From Cheiracanthium punctorium (taxonomy: Eukaryota; Arthropoda; Arachnida; Araneae; Cheiracanthiidae), in assembly GCA_038373885.1 (NCBI GenBank), contig JAWZYV010012351.1, forward strand, positions 248,001-312,000: a stretch of DNA of 64,000 bases, read 5' to 3'. Position 1 is the stretch's first letter, and every line of letters begins with the position of its first letter. The notes below the pieces were generated by a model. That model saw only the letters and a list, made by a program, of their open reading frames with translations, was not told where the DNA came from and ran no database searches. Positions 56,001 through 62,165 of this stretch are shown here, piece after piece. The position numbers and the translations under genes are program-made.

Positions 56001-58423
56001 AAGACTTTTTATTTTGTTTTAAAGTGCAGTATAAGAGCCTCGGACCATGTCATTTTTAGATTTTTATCAGCTGTCCCACATGACCTTTTTTTTTTGGGGG
56101 GGGGGGTGAAAAAGCACATTTTTCAATTTTTGAAAGTTTAAGCAATATTTATAGGATGAAGGACCACCAGTAACAGCTCAATTTTTTTTTCTGCATATAG
56201 CATTGATATGCATGTGTAATAAGAAAAAAAAAAAAAGTGGTTTGTTATTTAAAGTCCTTCATTGTATTTTTAATGCCTAAAATGACAAAAACATTAGTTT
56301 GTGAACGACTATGTGATGTCCAAAAACTGTATTTAGGCTTAACATAAATCTATTTTGTTATGCGCATTAAAAAGTCCATTTTTTAAGCTTTCCAATAAGC
56401 CCTATTTGATCTTCCTGCTATTTCAAATAAAAATTCTACAACTTTTAGAAAAAGAGCCTAAAATGGCGATTTTTACTCATCCATGGAGCAAACAAATGGC
56501 TACATCTCAAGAACAAAATTTTTTTAATAAATTAAAAAAAAACTGTTTTGGGATACATAAGATCATCACCTACAAAATTTTGTGAAAATAAAAAATGGTG
56601 CGGCACAAAGATTTCTTAAAATTTGTCAATTTTATATGGAATGACCCTATCATTAAATGGGGTAATCAATGCTAAAAGAGTATTTCCTATTGTATCTTAA
56701 GTCATGTTTTTTTCAAGAAATGGTATTCTAATCAAATTACAAAAATTCAGTTATTTCTTAAAATAAGGATGCATAACATTTGTAGAAAAATTTTTAATCT
56801 CATGTTGACCTATTGATGGAATGTAGCAATTTGATCGCTATTTTAAACTAATCTAGAAGTGTTAAATAAAATTCATGGATAATTTTTAAAACAACCTACT
56901 TATTTTCATAAAGGGTCGGTGTAACTATATATGCAATTCAATTGAGCATTCTGTGGCTTATTGGCAAGGCTCGGGACTATTACTCTTGCATTATGGGTTT
57001 GAATCTCTTCGTGTGGAAGCATTTTTTTCTCTCTCTTTTTTTAAAAATTACATCAATACTTATATTTATTAGAAAAAAGTACTTATTCTTTCTTTTTAAT
57101 TATTTAGATTTTTTAATTTTATTGTTTATTTTAAATTTAATTTCTACTATTCCAAGTCTAATAATTTTATAATTAAATGAATTAAGAACGTTTCTTATCA
57201 GACAGCTTAAAAAATACCTAGCAGTCACAAAAAACCAGCATTTATTTGATGCTCTTAGTGCAGACAGATTTTTTGTTTTGAAAGTTTTTACCATAATTAT
57301 TATTCAGGATCATGTATGCAATTATAGAGTATTGTTTCAATAAATTGAATATGCAACCAAAAAATTACATTTTACATTTTATCAACCTATAATCTTTTAA
57401 TTATCATAAATGATATTTAAGTTACAAAATGCATTATTATATTCAAATAATAATCACAAGCATCACTACCTGCTGATTACTGGGGGAGGAGGGGCAGAAA
57501 ACAAAATACGCTCTACTTATTTCTATCTTTTTAACAATTAAAAATAAAAAATCAAATTACTAGTGGGAGATGTCCCCATTGGTTTTGACGACCATGATAG
57601 TAATAACTATAATCAATTATAAAAATATCAGACATGGAATAGTAGAAATTATATTTAAAGTAAATAATGAAAAAGTATTTAAAAAAATTTTTTTTTTAAT
57701 AAATGGATTAGGTATTGATGTATTAAAAAAAAAAAAAAAAGAAGAAGAAGAAGAGGAAAAAGTTTGCTCAGTAAGAGATTCAAAACCATAATACAAGAGT
57801 GCGAGTCCCGAACCTTTCTAACTATACCACATAATGCTCAACAGAAGTTGTACATATAGTTTACATATAAAATTTCGGTAAAGTGGTTCAAATATAAATA
57901 TTCATTTTTCTCAACTATATTTGAGAGCATCTTAGTATTCTATACACAGCGCATTCACATAGTATACTACTACTATGCCAAAGATCTTTGAAATCCGTTT
58001 CCCTTAAGCTGTGCCTCCTCCTTGTCAGTAGACATACAAAATTTTACCAGATAGATTACAGTTGATTGATAAAACAAAAATTTACTATTTATAAACATCT
58101 GATTAAAGAAATGTTGAACATTTACTATTCGGGTAGAGTTCAGCAGATACGACATATACAGTATACAAATGCTGCATAATATTATAACTTTTACCAACAT
58201 CTTTTCTAAATTAAACATTATAGAGGTGTTTACACTAGTTTGAAAAGATAATTTATATTTCTTACAAGCACACAACATGAGAAGTCTAAAAGTCGTCCAC
58301 TGAAGTGAAAGTCTTACACGACACCATAAAGATTTGGCAGCCTGTGTAGCTTCCAAGGCACTGGAATCAAAATATACCCAATTATCAGTTGTAGCTAGTT
58401 CAGATTCACCCATAGAGTACCAC
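22876..58423 (-). CDS. MAN1: MAN1/LEMD3 inner nuclear membrane protein, C-terminal nine exons (partial gene)
   Basis: Nine - strand exons with GT/AG borders join in phase and code about 320 residues. In order: the end of the lumenal segment; a second transmembrane helix ([18 protein letters not shown]); the MSC/winged-helix domain ([49 protein letters not shown]); a linker with KVWQGQ; and an RRM-like UHM domain ([73 protein letters not shown]). This order is that of MAN1; LEMD2 lacks the C-terminal UHM. In known animals MAN1 sits in the inner nuclear membrane, and its UHM binds receptor-regulated Smads to dampen TGF-beta/BMP signalling. The N-terminal LEM domain (binds BAF) and first membrane helix must lie beyond 58423 and were not recognised. 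Introns range from 0.86 to 14.2 kb and are filled with transposons. Confidence 0.93.
23028..25312 (-). other. MAN1 intron with two transposon remnants
   Basis: 2285 bp. Holds a right-end fragment of the hAT-like MITE family of 21619-21790 (about 23553-23626, ending TTGGCTATGCCCCTG), a complete long-TIR element at 24275-24939, and A, G and T homopolymers. Confidence 0.75.
24275..24939. mobile_element. Long-TIR element with 8-bp duplication CTGGACAT
   Basis: Perfect 8-bp target duplication (24267-24274, 24940-24947). Inverted repeats start TAGGGTGGA and stay similar for roughly 130-150 bp ('cattaaagggtgtgaaacgg', 'ataagaacaaattgtttcc'). The interior (about 24535-24725) reads as a decayed coding fragment: [17 protein letters not shown] and, after a stop, [13 protein letters not shown]. 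The last phrase resembles text I recall from uncharacterised transposon-associated arthropod proteins; that similarity is unverified. Confidence 0.85.
25313..25391 (-). CDS. MAN1: MAN1 exon 8 of 9 in view
   Basis: Acceptor gtttcag, starts in phase 0 with [17 protein letters not shown], ends [10 protein letters not shown] with donor gtaagc; the split Gly codon is completed by the terminal exon. Forms the RNP1-like half of the UHM. Confidence 0.93.
25591..25890. repeat. Giant near-perfect palindrome (foldback), ~149-bp arms
   Basis: Symmetric about 25740/25741 with a 2-base centre. Arms contain 'aaagttacttataagatg', 'gatcatttcgaccaaaaaa', 'agcccttcgactcacagag' and 'cagagggaac'. Only a few mismatches or indels. 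A 10-bp direct repeat ATTGGCAGAG lies at 25545-25554 and 25890-25899, so the inserted unit may be 25555-25889. Confidence 0.9.
25958..26660 (+). mobile_element. Two Helitron-like 5' ends in tandem
   Basis: TCTATTATATATAAAAGAG at 25958 and TCTATCATATATATAAAAC at about 26410, each followed by 'tgttgaaatgtgtgtttct'. The first continues with a 'ctataaaactgccggactga' phrase, the style of many Helitron 5' termini. No CTAG end with hairpin was found to pair with them. Confidence 0.4.
27461..27981. mobile_element. TIR repeat GGATGAGATT...AATCTCATCC, copy 1
   Basis: Opposed ends ggatgagattggcaaaa and agaatctcatccctg. The internal text 'gtgaaagatgttttaagaag' and 'catcagaacatgc' is shared with a copy at 63606-63882. 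No clear target duplication. Confidence 0.55.
28036..28141 (-). CDS. MAN1: MAN1 exon 7 of 9 in view
   Basis: Acceptor ttttacag; one base completes a Val codon, then [35 protein letters not shown] and donor gtgag. First half of the UHM fold. Confidence 0.94.
28720..28863. repeat. 144-bp duplicated 5' end of a long-TIR element
   Basis: CAGGGTGTCCTAAAAAGGTGG at 28720 is repeated as CAGGGTGTTCCAAAAAAGTGG at 28864. The flank 'catacataaatat' is repeated as well, so flank and end were duplicated together in tandem. Confidence 0.8.
28864..31420 (+). mobile_element. Long-TIR Tc1/mariner-like element with transposase relic
   Basis: Left end CAGGGTGTTCC after TA. Right end 'taaccacc' TTTTTTGGGACACC (terminus altered to CACATA). 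The first and last ~180 bp are inverted copies of each other and of the MITEs at 20889, 44110 and 48681. At 2.56 kb it is the only copy here with coding remains, so it is the likely relative of the source that mobilised the ~720-bp deletion derivatives. Confidence 0.85.
29640..30580 (+). pseudogene. Decayed DDE transposase of the long-TIR family
   Basis: Readable in several frames: [15 protein letters not shown] (helix-turn-helix-like start), [29 protein letters not shown], then the open stretch 30245-30580 with [36 protein letters not shown] and [17 protein letters not shown]. The layout (DE..FT, QDGAP-like, SPDL..L.FFLWG) is that of Tc1/mariner-superfamily transposases of the kind often labelled Tc3-like. 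The catalytic Asp of the 'DGAP' motif is Gly here, and stops interrupt the frame, so it is inactive. Confidence 0.8.
31494..33423 (-). mobile_element. Helitron copy B, both ends present
   Basis: On the - strand it starts TCTAATATATAAAATTCTCC at 33423 (preceded by A). It ends GGGTCAGCTAG at 31494 (followed by T), with a 3' hairpin GGCAAAC-CAAC-GTTTGCC ~10 nt before the end. 1930 bp; collinear with 379-1876 and 2248-3972. Non-autonomous apart from the helicase tail described next. Confidence 0.93.
31743..31970 (-). pseudogene. C-terminal fragment of Helitron helicase
   Basis: Reads [20 protein letters not shown], then [20 protein letters not shown] and [11 protein letters not shown]. This is the end of a Pif1-like Helitron Rep-helicase: the INKSQGQT and ACSRVGKP phrases of the last helicase motifs. 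Only about 75 residues remain. The open frame is intact in this copy, whereas the counterpart at about 3508-3720 is broken. Confidence 0.88.
33424..35956. other. Intronic, nothing recognised except a (GT)n repeat
   Basis: AT-rich. A GT microsatellite lies at about 34433-34456, within a 123-codon open frame that I reject. Phrases 'agggtgtccac' at 34797 and 'aggtgtccacgga' at 35160 may be ends of an old element. Confidence 0.4.
34433..34456. repeat. (GT)n microsatellite
   Basis: Twelve uninterrupted GT units, with further GTTGTGT sequence just before. Confidence 0.9.
35957..39576. mobile_element. 3.6-kb hAT-like element, TAGCTGCC ends
   Basis: Left TAGCTGCCAACCTTGGAGAA and right GGAGGTATGGCAGCTATG are inverted. 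The 8-mer TCAAGGCA stands at 35949-35956 and 39577-39584. Both ends carry internal short repeats (left 'attagggagat', right 'ttcgggagat'), as subterminal binding sites would. No transposase is readable. The interior between 37560 and 39340 is more GC-rich than the window average. It hosts a nested MITE at 38204-38333 and a fragment of the GGGCACC MITE family near 36283-36345. Confidence 0.75.
38204..38333. mobile_element. Nested MITE, GGACGGATT ends
   Basis: Ends TAAGGACGGATTAA and (reverse complement) CACGGACGGATTTAA; flanks GTCTTGCC (38196-38203) and GTCTTACC (38334-38341) match in 7 of 8 bases. 130 bp. Confidence 0.72.
40211..40393. repeat. Two identical 91-bp tandem units
   Basis: The unit starting TGACACCCCTTTATAAAATT at 40211 repeats at 40302 with no difference that I can see, through the T-run and 'tctctgatt'. 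Confidence 0.93.
41347..41551. mobile_element. hAT MITE, CATGGG...CCCATG
   Basis: Ends CATGGGAACCCATAG and TTATGGGTGCCCATG; perfect 8-bp duplication GCAACAAG (41339-41346 and 41552-41559). 205 bp. Confidence 0.92.
42325..42409 (-). CDS. MAN1: MAN1 exon 6 of 9 in view
   Basis: Acceptor ctgtag; completes an Ala codon, then [19 protein letters not shown] and IRNMFDSE; donor gtaag. [12 protein letters not shown] is the UHM start, highly conserved in MAN1. Confidence 0.94.
42643..42817. mobile_element. pogo/Tigger-like MITE, copy 1
   Basis: Flanked by TA. Ends TAGTCGAATCCTGTTTTAGC and GTTAAAACGGGATTCGACTG are inverted over at least 25 bp. 175 bp; a relative lies at 59694-59914. Confidence 0.85.
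43378..44101. mobile_element. TA-flanked element with GACCTCTC ends
   Basis: Left CAGCGACCTCTCACTTATA; right GTAAGAGAGGTAGGTCAC followed by TA. Internal 'ctctcacttatataac' phrases occur near both ends. About 724 bp, no coding capacity; looks like a Tc1/pogo-type non-autonomous element. Confidence 0.7.
44110..44829. mobile_element. Long-TIR Tc1/mariner-like MITE, copy 2
   Basis: TA, CAGAGTGTCCCAAAAAGGTGG ... CCACTTTTTTGGGACACCCTG, TA. 720 bp; inverted repeats of nearly 200 bp reaching 'acaacccctgta' on the left and 'gaggggttgta' on the right. The best preserved copy of the family. Confidence 0.92.
45064..45386. mobile_element. hAT MITE, family 'GGTTCCCAACC', copy 2, inside mariner
   Basis: Ends CAACGGTTCTCAACC and GGTTGAGAAATGCTG; flanks CACTAAGT (45056-45063) and CACTAAGC (45387-45394) differ in one base. 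323 bp, matching copy 1 in length and sequence. It splits the mariner transposase sequence. Confidence 0.94.
45394..46170 (-). pseudogene. Mariner transposase pseudogene (5' and central part)
   Basis: The - strand reads [40 protein letters not shown] and [15 protein letters not shown] (46111-45884). It continues [40 protein letters not shown] and [13 protein letters not shown] (45880-45500). The C-terminal part continues past the hAT MITE near 45060-44900 ([20 protein letters not shown]). First and second catalytic Asp are visible (VTFDET, HHDNAP). The third, in 'SPDLAPSDY', reads SPELTPS. With frameshifts and stops this is a dead gene. Confidence 0.88.
46528..46567 (-). CDS. MAN1: MAN1 exon 5 of 9 in view (40-nt micro-exon)
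   Basis: Acceptor ttttacag, phase 0, [13 protein letters not shown] plus one base, donor gtatg. KVWQGQ is the recognisable MAN1 phrase between winged-helix and UHM domains. Confidence 0.92.
48681..49703. mobile_element. Long-TIR Tc1/mariner-like MITE, copy 3, interrupted
   Basis: TA, CAGGGTGTCCCAAAAAGGTGG ... CCACCTTTTGGGGACACCCTG, TA. 1023 bp in total. Removing the hAT MITE (294 bp) and its duplication (8 bp) leaves 721 bp, the family length. Confidence 0.92.
49192..49485. mobile_element. hAT MITE, family 'GGTTCCCAACC', copy 3, inside a long-TIR MITE
   Basis: Left end CAGTGGTTCCCAAGC; perfect 8-bp duplication GTGTATGG (49184-49191 and 49486-49493). The right end is short (…CCCCAGGCTG): about 29 bp that copies 1 and 2 have near this end are missing, yet the duplication is intact. 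Confidence 0.9.
50393..50528 (-). CDS. MAN1: MAN1 exon 4 of 9 in view
   Basis: Acceptor tttccag; completes an Arg codon, then [45 protein letters not shown]; donor gtatg. The core of the MSC winged helix. Confidence 0.94.
50529..52307 (-). other. MAN1 intron with a foldback element
   Basis: 1779 bp, containing a (AAAT)n stretch at about 50610-50640, a near-duplicate phrase 'ttagtaaattaatagtaatt' with 'gcatgtaatt' (50690-50765) and the element at 50857-51252. 51260-52300 shows nothing recognised. Confidence 0.7.
50857..51252. mobile_element. Foldback/TIR element with GGTGTAG ends
   Basis: Ends GGTGTAGCTTAAAAAAACC and TTTTTTCGAACTACACC. Arms of ~160 bp are imperfect inverted copies ('aaacgataaacctg' against 'caccgttgtttcatttattg', 'caaataaactaattatg' against 'gtgtaattagcttattc'). 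Related single arm at 7015-7143. No coding capacity. Confidence 0.65.
52308..52413 (-). CDS. MAN1: MAN1 exon 3 of 9 in view
   Basis: Acceptor gttgtag; completes an Asp codon, then [19 protein letters not shown] and [15 protein letters not shown]; donor gtacc. NIRDSLILP is the conserved MSC phrase. Confidence 0.93.
53273..53374 (-). CDS. MAN1: MAN1 exon 2 of 9 in view, transmembrane helix 2
   Basis: Acceptor tttttcag; completes a Phe codon, then [19 protein letters not shown] and [14 protein letters not shown]; donor gtaag. Second half of the second membrane span, then the nucleoplasmic start of the MSC domain. Confidence 0.93.
54012..55713. mobile_element. hAT-like element, CAGGGCTGG...CCAACCCTG
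   Basis: Ends CAGGGCTGG and CCAACCCTG; flanks CATTAGAT (54004-54011) and CATTGGAT (55714-55721) match in 7 of 8. Subterminal GGTTTAAACC repeats occur at both ends (54050 and 55605-55640). No transposase. Contains a GC-rich block at about 54345-54680 of unknown origin and a SINE at 55028. Confidence 0.8.
55028..55285 (+). mobile_element. tRNA-derived SINE
   Basis: Pol III box A-like TGGCACAGTGGT (55046-55057) and box B GGTTCGGGTCC (55101-55111), 55 bp apart, as in a tRNA-derived SINE head. A unique body and an A-rich end ('aaaccaaaaagaaac') follow. Cannot fold as a tRNA that I can trace. Confidence 0.7.
55786..56110. repeat. Two diverged tandem units, ~177-bp period
   Basis: The block 'tatctcctctatcttttc ... 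gttttaaagtacagtataag ... accatgtcatttt ... gtcccatatgac' at 55786 recurs at 55962 with many substitutions; each unit ends in a G run before 'tgaaa'. Confidence 0.75.
56905..57870. repeat. Long inverted repeat carrying tRNA-like heads
   Basis: Left arm about 56905-57200, right arm about 57590-57870 in reverse. Both arms hold a tRNA-like phrase: 'attgagcattctgtggctta'...'ggcaaggctcgggact'...box-B-like GGGTTTGAATCTC on the left, and on the - strand 'gttgagcattatgtgg'...'aaggttcgggact'...'GGTTTTGAATCTC' on the right. Past the head both arms share 'atttctactattcca' and 'tttttataatt'. Confidence 0.65.
58266..58423 (-). CDS. MAN1: MAN1 exon 1 of 9 in view
   Basis: Acceptor cattacag; one base of a split codon, then [52 protein letters not shown] plus one base; donor gtaag at 58265. 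The lumenal end and the first half of transmembrane helix 2. The split codon joins to 53374 in phase. The open frame reads on into the intron, which explains its apparent length. Confidence 0.85.
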
Positions 58424-59693
58424 CTGTAATGAGTTAGAATTAAATATTAGTGTACAAACTAATTAAAAGAAATATTAGTATTCTAGAAACGGCTTTAACT
58501 AGTTTTTAGCTAGACTTCAATGTCACACTGAAACATGCGAGTTTTTCAAAGCTGAACTTTCATTAATTAATAGAAAAGTTTTCTTCATTTTAAGCAATGC
58601 AGCTCTTTCCCCCTTTACAATGATTCTGGTTTAAATTTGTAGTGTTAAGTTATACACATTGTGAATTCAGCATACATTAAAAAGCATCATAATATACATA
58701 CTGATTTTTCGTGCTTGGATTACTGAAAAATTCAGATTACAGAGAGGTGTTTGAAAAAAATATGACTATGCTATTAAAATATACTTATTTAAAAAATAAG
58801 TATGCACCAATAAAGCATTTTCTATCTTTGGGTGCATAAAATTAAATATACATGTTTAAATTAAGAAATATACATTCTGTATTTAAGTCCATCTTAAAAA
58901 AAAAAAAAATACATATAGTAATAATAATTGAGTATTTAAACATTTTTTCCACTGTCTTCATCCCTTAAATGTTATAGAAATACTTGCAGCCACAGCAACT
59001 TCATGCTTCATTGTCATAGTATTAGAATCCTCTCTTAATTTCATATTCACTCTTATTGCCAACTTTTAAATGTTCTTAAGAATTCCATCATCAGTTTTCA
59101 AGGCAAACCCATTCTTCTCAATCTATGTTAAAATATTAGGTTCAATCACTATAGCCTCTTTAAATCAATCTAAATGTCATTTTTTGGTTGGCATCACCTA
59201 TTCTGTTAGCTGATTCTACAAGGATGTCCTCCTTCCCATTCTAAGAAGTGCAAATGGTTTACTCTAATGACATTACTCTAAGAAAAATATAAAATCTTTA
59301 AGATTAAAGTTTTCATTCTTGCAATAATGTCCACATGTCCACATTAATCCACAAGTATGAATAGAGCTTTTGTTGTATAACAGAGTTTGACTTTTTTTGA
59401 ATTATAATATTTTGATCCATTGGTTTCAATCTGATCTACTGTACCTACAGACAGAAGTTTATCTATCATGGACTGGTGAAACCTACAAACTTAATTCTGT
59501 TGCAGGTTTCCTATCACTATTTAGAAAGTGGGGAACTTCTGAAACTGGCCACCCCTTAAAAACTCCTAATAACTGAAAAGACTTTCAGACAATTCAGCAA
59601 CTACATACAATGGCTCTTCAAATAATTTTTTGAGATTGTTTTCATAAATACAGTTATACAATTCAATCTAATTAGATCAGGGATAGAAAGATA
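58424..59693 (-). other. MAN1 intron (5' part outside), unresolved
   Basis: AT-rich. About 58970-59260 is less AT-rich; on the - strand it has a short readable stretch (NGKEDILVESANRIGDANQ) bounded by stops, more like an old transposon than an exon. No upstream MAN1 exon recognised. Confidence 0.4.
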
Positions 59694-59914
59694 TAGTCAA
59701 GTCCCGTTTTAACGAATCTCAAGGGACCAAAGAAATCATTTCGCTTGAATGAAATTTTGTTATACCAATATTTATGATTGTATAGTCTTTGCTATAGCAA
59801 GATTTTTAATAAAAGACTTTGGTAATCCCCAAATAAAATTACAATATCGGTATGGTGAAATTTCATTAGAGCGAAATGACTTCTCTTGTCCCTTGGGATT
59901 TGTTAAAATGACTG
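59694..59914. mobile_element. pogo/Tigger-like MITE, copy 2
   Basis: Left TAGTCAAGTCCCGTTTTAACG after TA; right 'cttgggatttgttaaaatga' CTG. Internal 'aaattttgttata' and 'tttcattagagcgaaat' match the copy at 42643-42817. 221 bp. Confidence 0.75.
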
Positions 59915-60804
59915 CATACCTGCCAACCTCCTTAAGCCAAAAGCAGGAAGACTCAGGTTGAAAAAACAGAAGATTTTACAAAAAATCAGAAAATAATTTT
60001 TAAAAATAAGAATTAAGAAGAGAAGACTTTTCCCCAGTGTATCATCATTTATTTTTTTTATATCTGTAATGTATGGAAATAAAAACAAAATTAAATAGTA
60101 ATAGAAAAGAGCTTATGTGAATTTTTATATAAAATGAAAATAGATGCAGTATTTTCACAAGAATAAAAACAATTAAATAAATGGAAATTTGACTAAATTT
60201 TTAACCAAAGTATGTTTAGCTGATTCAAAGTAGCTTTTACCAATAGTTCACCAGAAAAATTATTTTCAAGCTTTAGTTTTCAACGCTAAAAAATTTCCTA
60301 ATGATGAATCACTGAGAGAGGAACAAAATGAAGTTTTTTTTTTTTTTTTTTTAAACTATCGAGAAAAGATTAGCTCACAAACACTTTGACCTCACTCATA
60401 CAAGAGCATTATGCTGTTAGCTATCGAAATGATTACCTTAATAAATTATTTTGAAATAACTTATTAATTTACATTTTTTTTTTTTTTTGCACAGTATGAT
60501 ACAATTTAATATATTGACTAAAAATTTTTAAAAAACCAGAAGATTTTATCTTCTGGCAGAAGACCAGAAGATAGCTTAAAAAAACAGAAGTCTTCTGTCA
60601 AAACCAGAAGAGTTAGCAAGTATGTGACTGTATTTCTATTTTCAGACATGTTTCTCTTTAAAAAAGGTTCCATGTAAAGTAGGTTTTATAAGTCCAGCTA
60701 AGAAGTAAAAAGCCTAAGAGCAGATCAACAGAAGCCTTAATGACACTTTCATACAGGGATGCAAATTTCCTACTACTTCGGATACATTACAAATATTTCT
60801 CACT
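59915..60804. other. Intronic/intergenic, internal repeats
   Basis: 'agaagattttacaaaaaatc' near 59970 and 'accagaagatttt', 'aaccagaagagttagcaag' near 60535-60620 suggest one element: 'catacctgccaacctcc' at 59925 and 'gttagcaagtatgtgac' at 60613 are inverted. Not supported further. Confidence 0.4.
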
Positions 60805-61212
60805 ATTAAAAAATTAAAATGCAATATGGAGGATATCCATAGTTCGAAAGTTAAGGAATACCTTTTCCTCAGATATATATTTCAGCCACCCTTCATGGAT
60901 GTCTTCAGTCCCTATTCTTCTTTAATGGTGTCGATCCTCTCCTTTCTTCCCAGCGAAACTGCCACTGTATTACGCCACTGATGCCTGTGTGCACCAAGCA
61001 TCAACAACATGGTGCACCCAGGCATCAATGACATCTGGAATGAATACAGAGGCAGTTTCACTGGGAAGAAAGGAGAGGATCGACGCCATTGCAGAAGACC
61101 AGCAACGACTGAAGATGGTTGCGAAGGGTGACTAAAATATTTATTGGAGGAAAAGGTATTCCTAAACTTTTTAACTATGGATACCCTCCACATTTCATTT
61201 TAATCTTTTATT
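60805..61212. repeat. ~400-bp foldback, arms ~200 bp
   Basis: Symmetric about 61007. 'atggaggatatccatag' and 'ggaataccttttcctc' on the left; 'gaggaaaaggtattcc' and 'ctatggataccctccac' on the right. Further in, 'gtcgatcctctcctttcttcc' faces 'ggaagaaaggagaggatcgac'-like sequence, and the centre holds GATGCCTG...CAGGCATC. Divergence between arms is perhaps 10-15%. Confidence 0.88.
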
Positions 61213-61634
61213 ATTCGACCGGTACCAGGCTTTTTTCTTGTTTTAACAATCCTCCTACGAAATGCACTTGCCTGCATAGCAACATCTATTTACGCCCAAA
61301 AAGTGCTTTTTAAATTCATGCTGCCAAAGATTCTTACAATAAAAAATGCCTTCTGTAGAAGAGCCAGATGATAAAGGGCCTATTTTTCTAAAATTAAGAA
61401 GTATCTCCAAATGTAAAGTAACAGAATTTCAACATATTAATTTCCTAAAGAGACTGTATTTATTATAATATAGCTCCAAAATTCATGAAAATCATCAGCT
61501 ATTTTCTCAACCAAGAATTCTTTTATGAACTGAAACATTTTGAACAACTTCTTAAAATACACAATAAAGAAATTTACTACAATTGCCATTCTAACCAAAG
61601 AAGAAAAGTCATAATACAAAATTAAAGAATAAAT

Positions 61635-62165
61635 GTGCCTCTAACATATATCAATAACAAATTAGTAATATATAGTTTTGTCAAAAAGAAAGGCAAATTT
61701 ATCAAATCAAACAGTATTAAAAACTTCTGGATGAAGAAAAAGAAATTTAATGATAAATTAGTTTTATCCAAAGAAGATCAATTCATTAATCTATCCTCTC
61801 TAGAACTTGCACAACAAAAAAACCACGTTAAATTTAGGTCCTAAATTTATTCTTAATGACAATTTTAATATTAATGACACCATCGCAAATATCGAAGCTG
61901 CCATAAATTTTCTCCCCAACTCAGATAAATAAGAAATAACGACTTACTGCACAAAAAGAGATAAACAAAAAACTAATGGTCCCAACTAGAGACAGTGAAG
62001 ACCGAAAATGCCTTACAGAATTAAAGAAAAATGAAAAAAATAACATGTCTAAGTTAAAGAGGAAAAACAGATATCCTCAACAAAACCAACTGTTGAGAAA
62101 AAATGGAGCAAAACCATAAAATCCCTTAATGTAGAACAAAAGACGCTGACACTAAATTAAACAAT
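61635..62165 (+). pseudogene. Possible Penelope-like retroelement fragment
   Basis: Reads KEDQFINLSSLELAQQ (61782-61830) and, after a one-base frame change in an A-run, TLNLGPKFILNDNFNINDT, IANIEAAINFLPNSDK. Later KKWSKTIKSLNVEQKTLTLN (about 62100-62160). The 'NLSS...L.LGPKF' order with 'SLN.....T' downstream resembles the region before the reverse transcriptase core of Penelope-like elements as I recall it. No RT motif is visible. Tentative. Confidence 0.4.

Larger units (their letters stand above)
53375..58265 (-). other. MAN1 intron with hAT element, SINE and tRNA-like inverted repeat
   Basis: 4891 bp. Includes a Helitron-like 5' end at 53456 (TCTATTATATAAATATGAAAG, then 'gtcgactgatcggcttgaaa'), the element 54012-55713, a tandem repeat at 55786-56110 and an inverted repeat at 56905-57870. 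53550-54000 and 56110-56900 hold nothing recognised. Confidence 0.7.

Noticed and set aside
58970..59280. Possible upstream MAN1 exon (reads NGKEDILVESANRIGDANQ on the - strand)
   Set aside because: The acceptor is weak, stops follow within 30 codons, and the sequence does not resemble the lumenal part of MAN1; more likely an old transposon piece.
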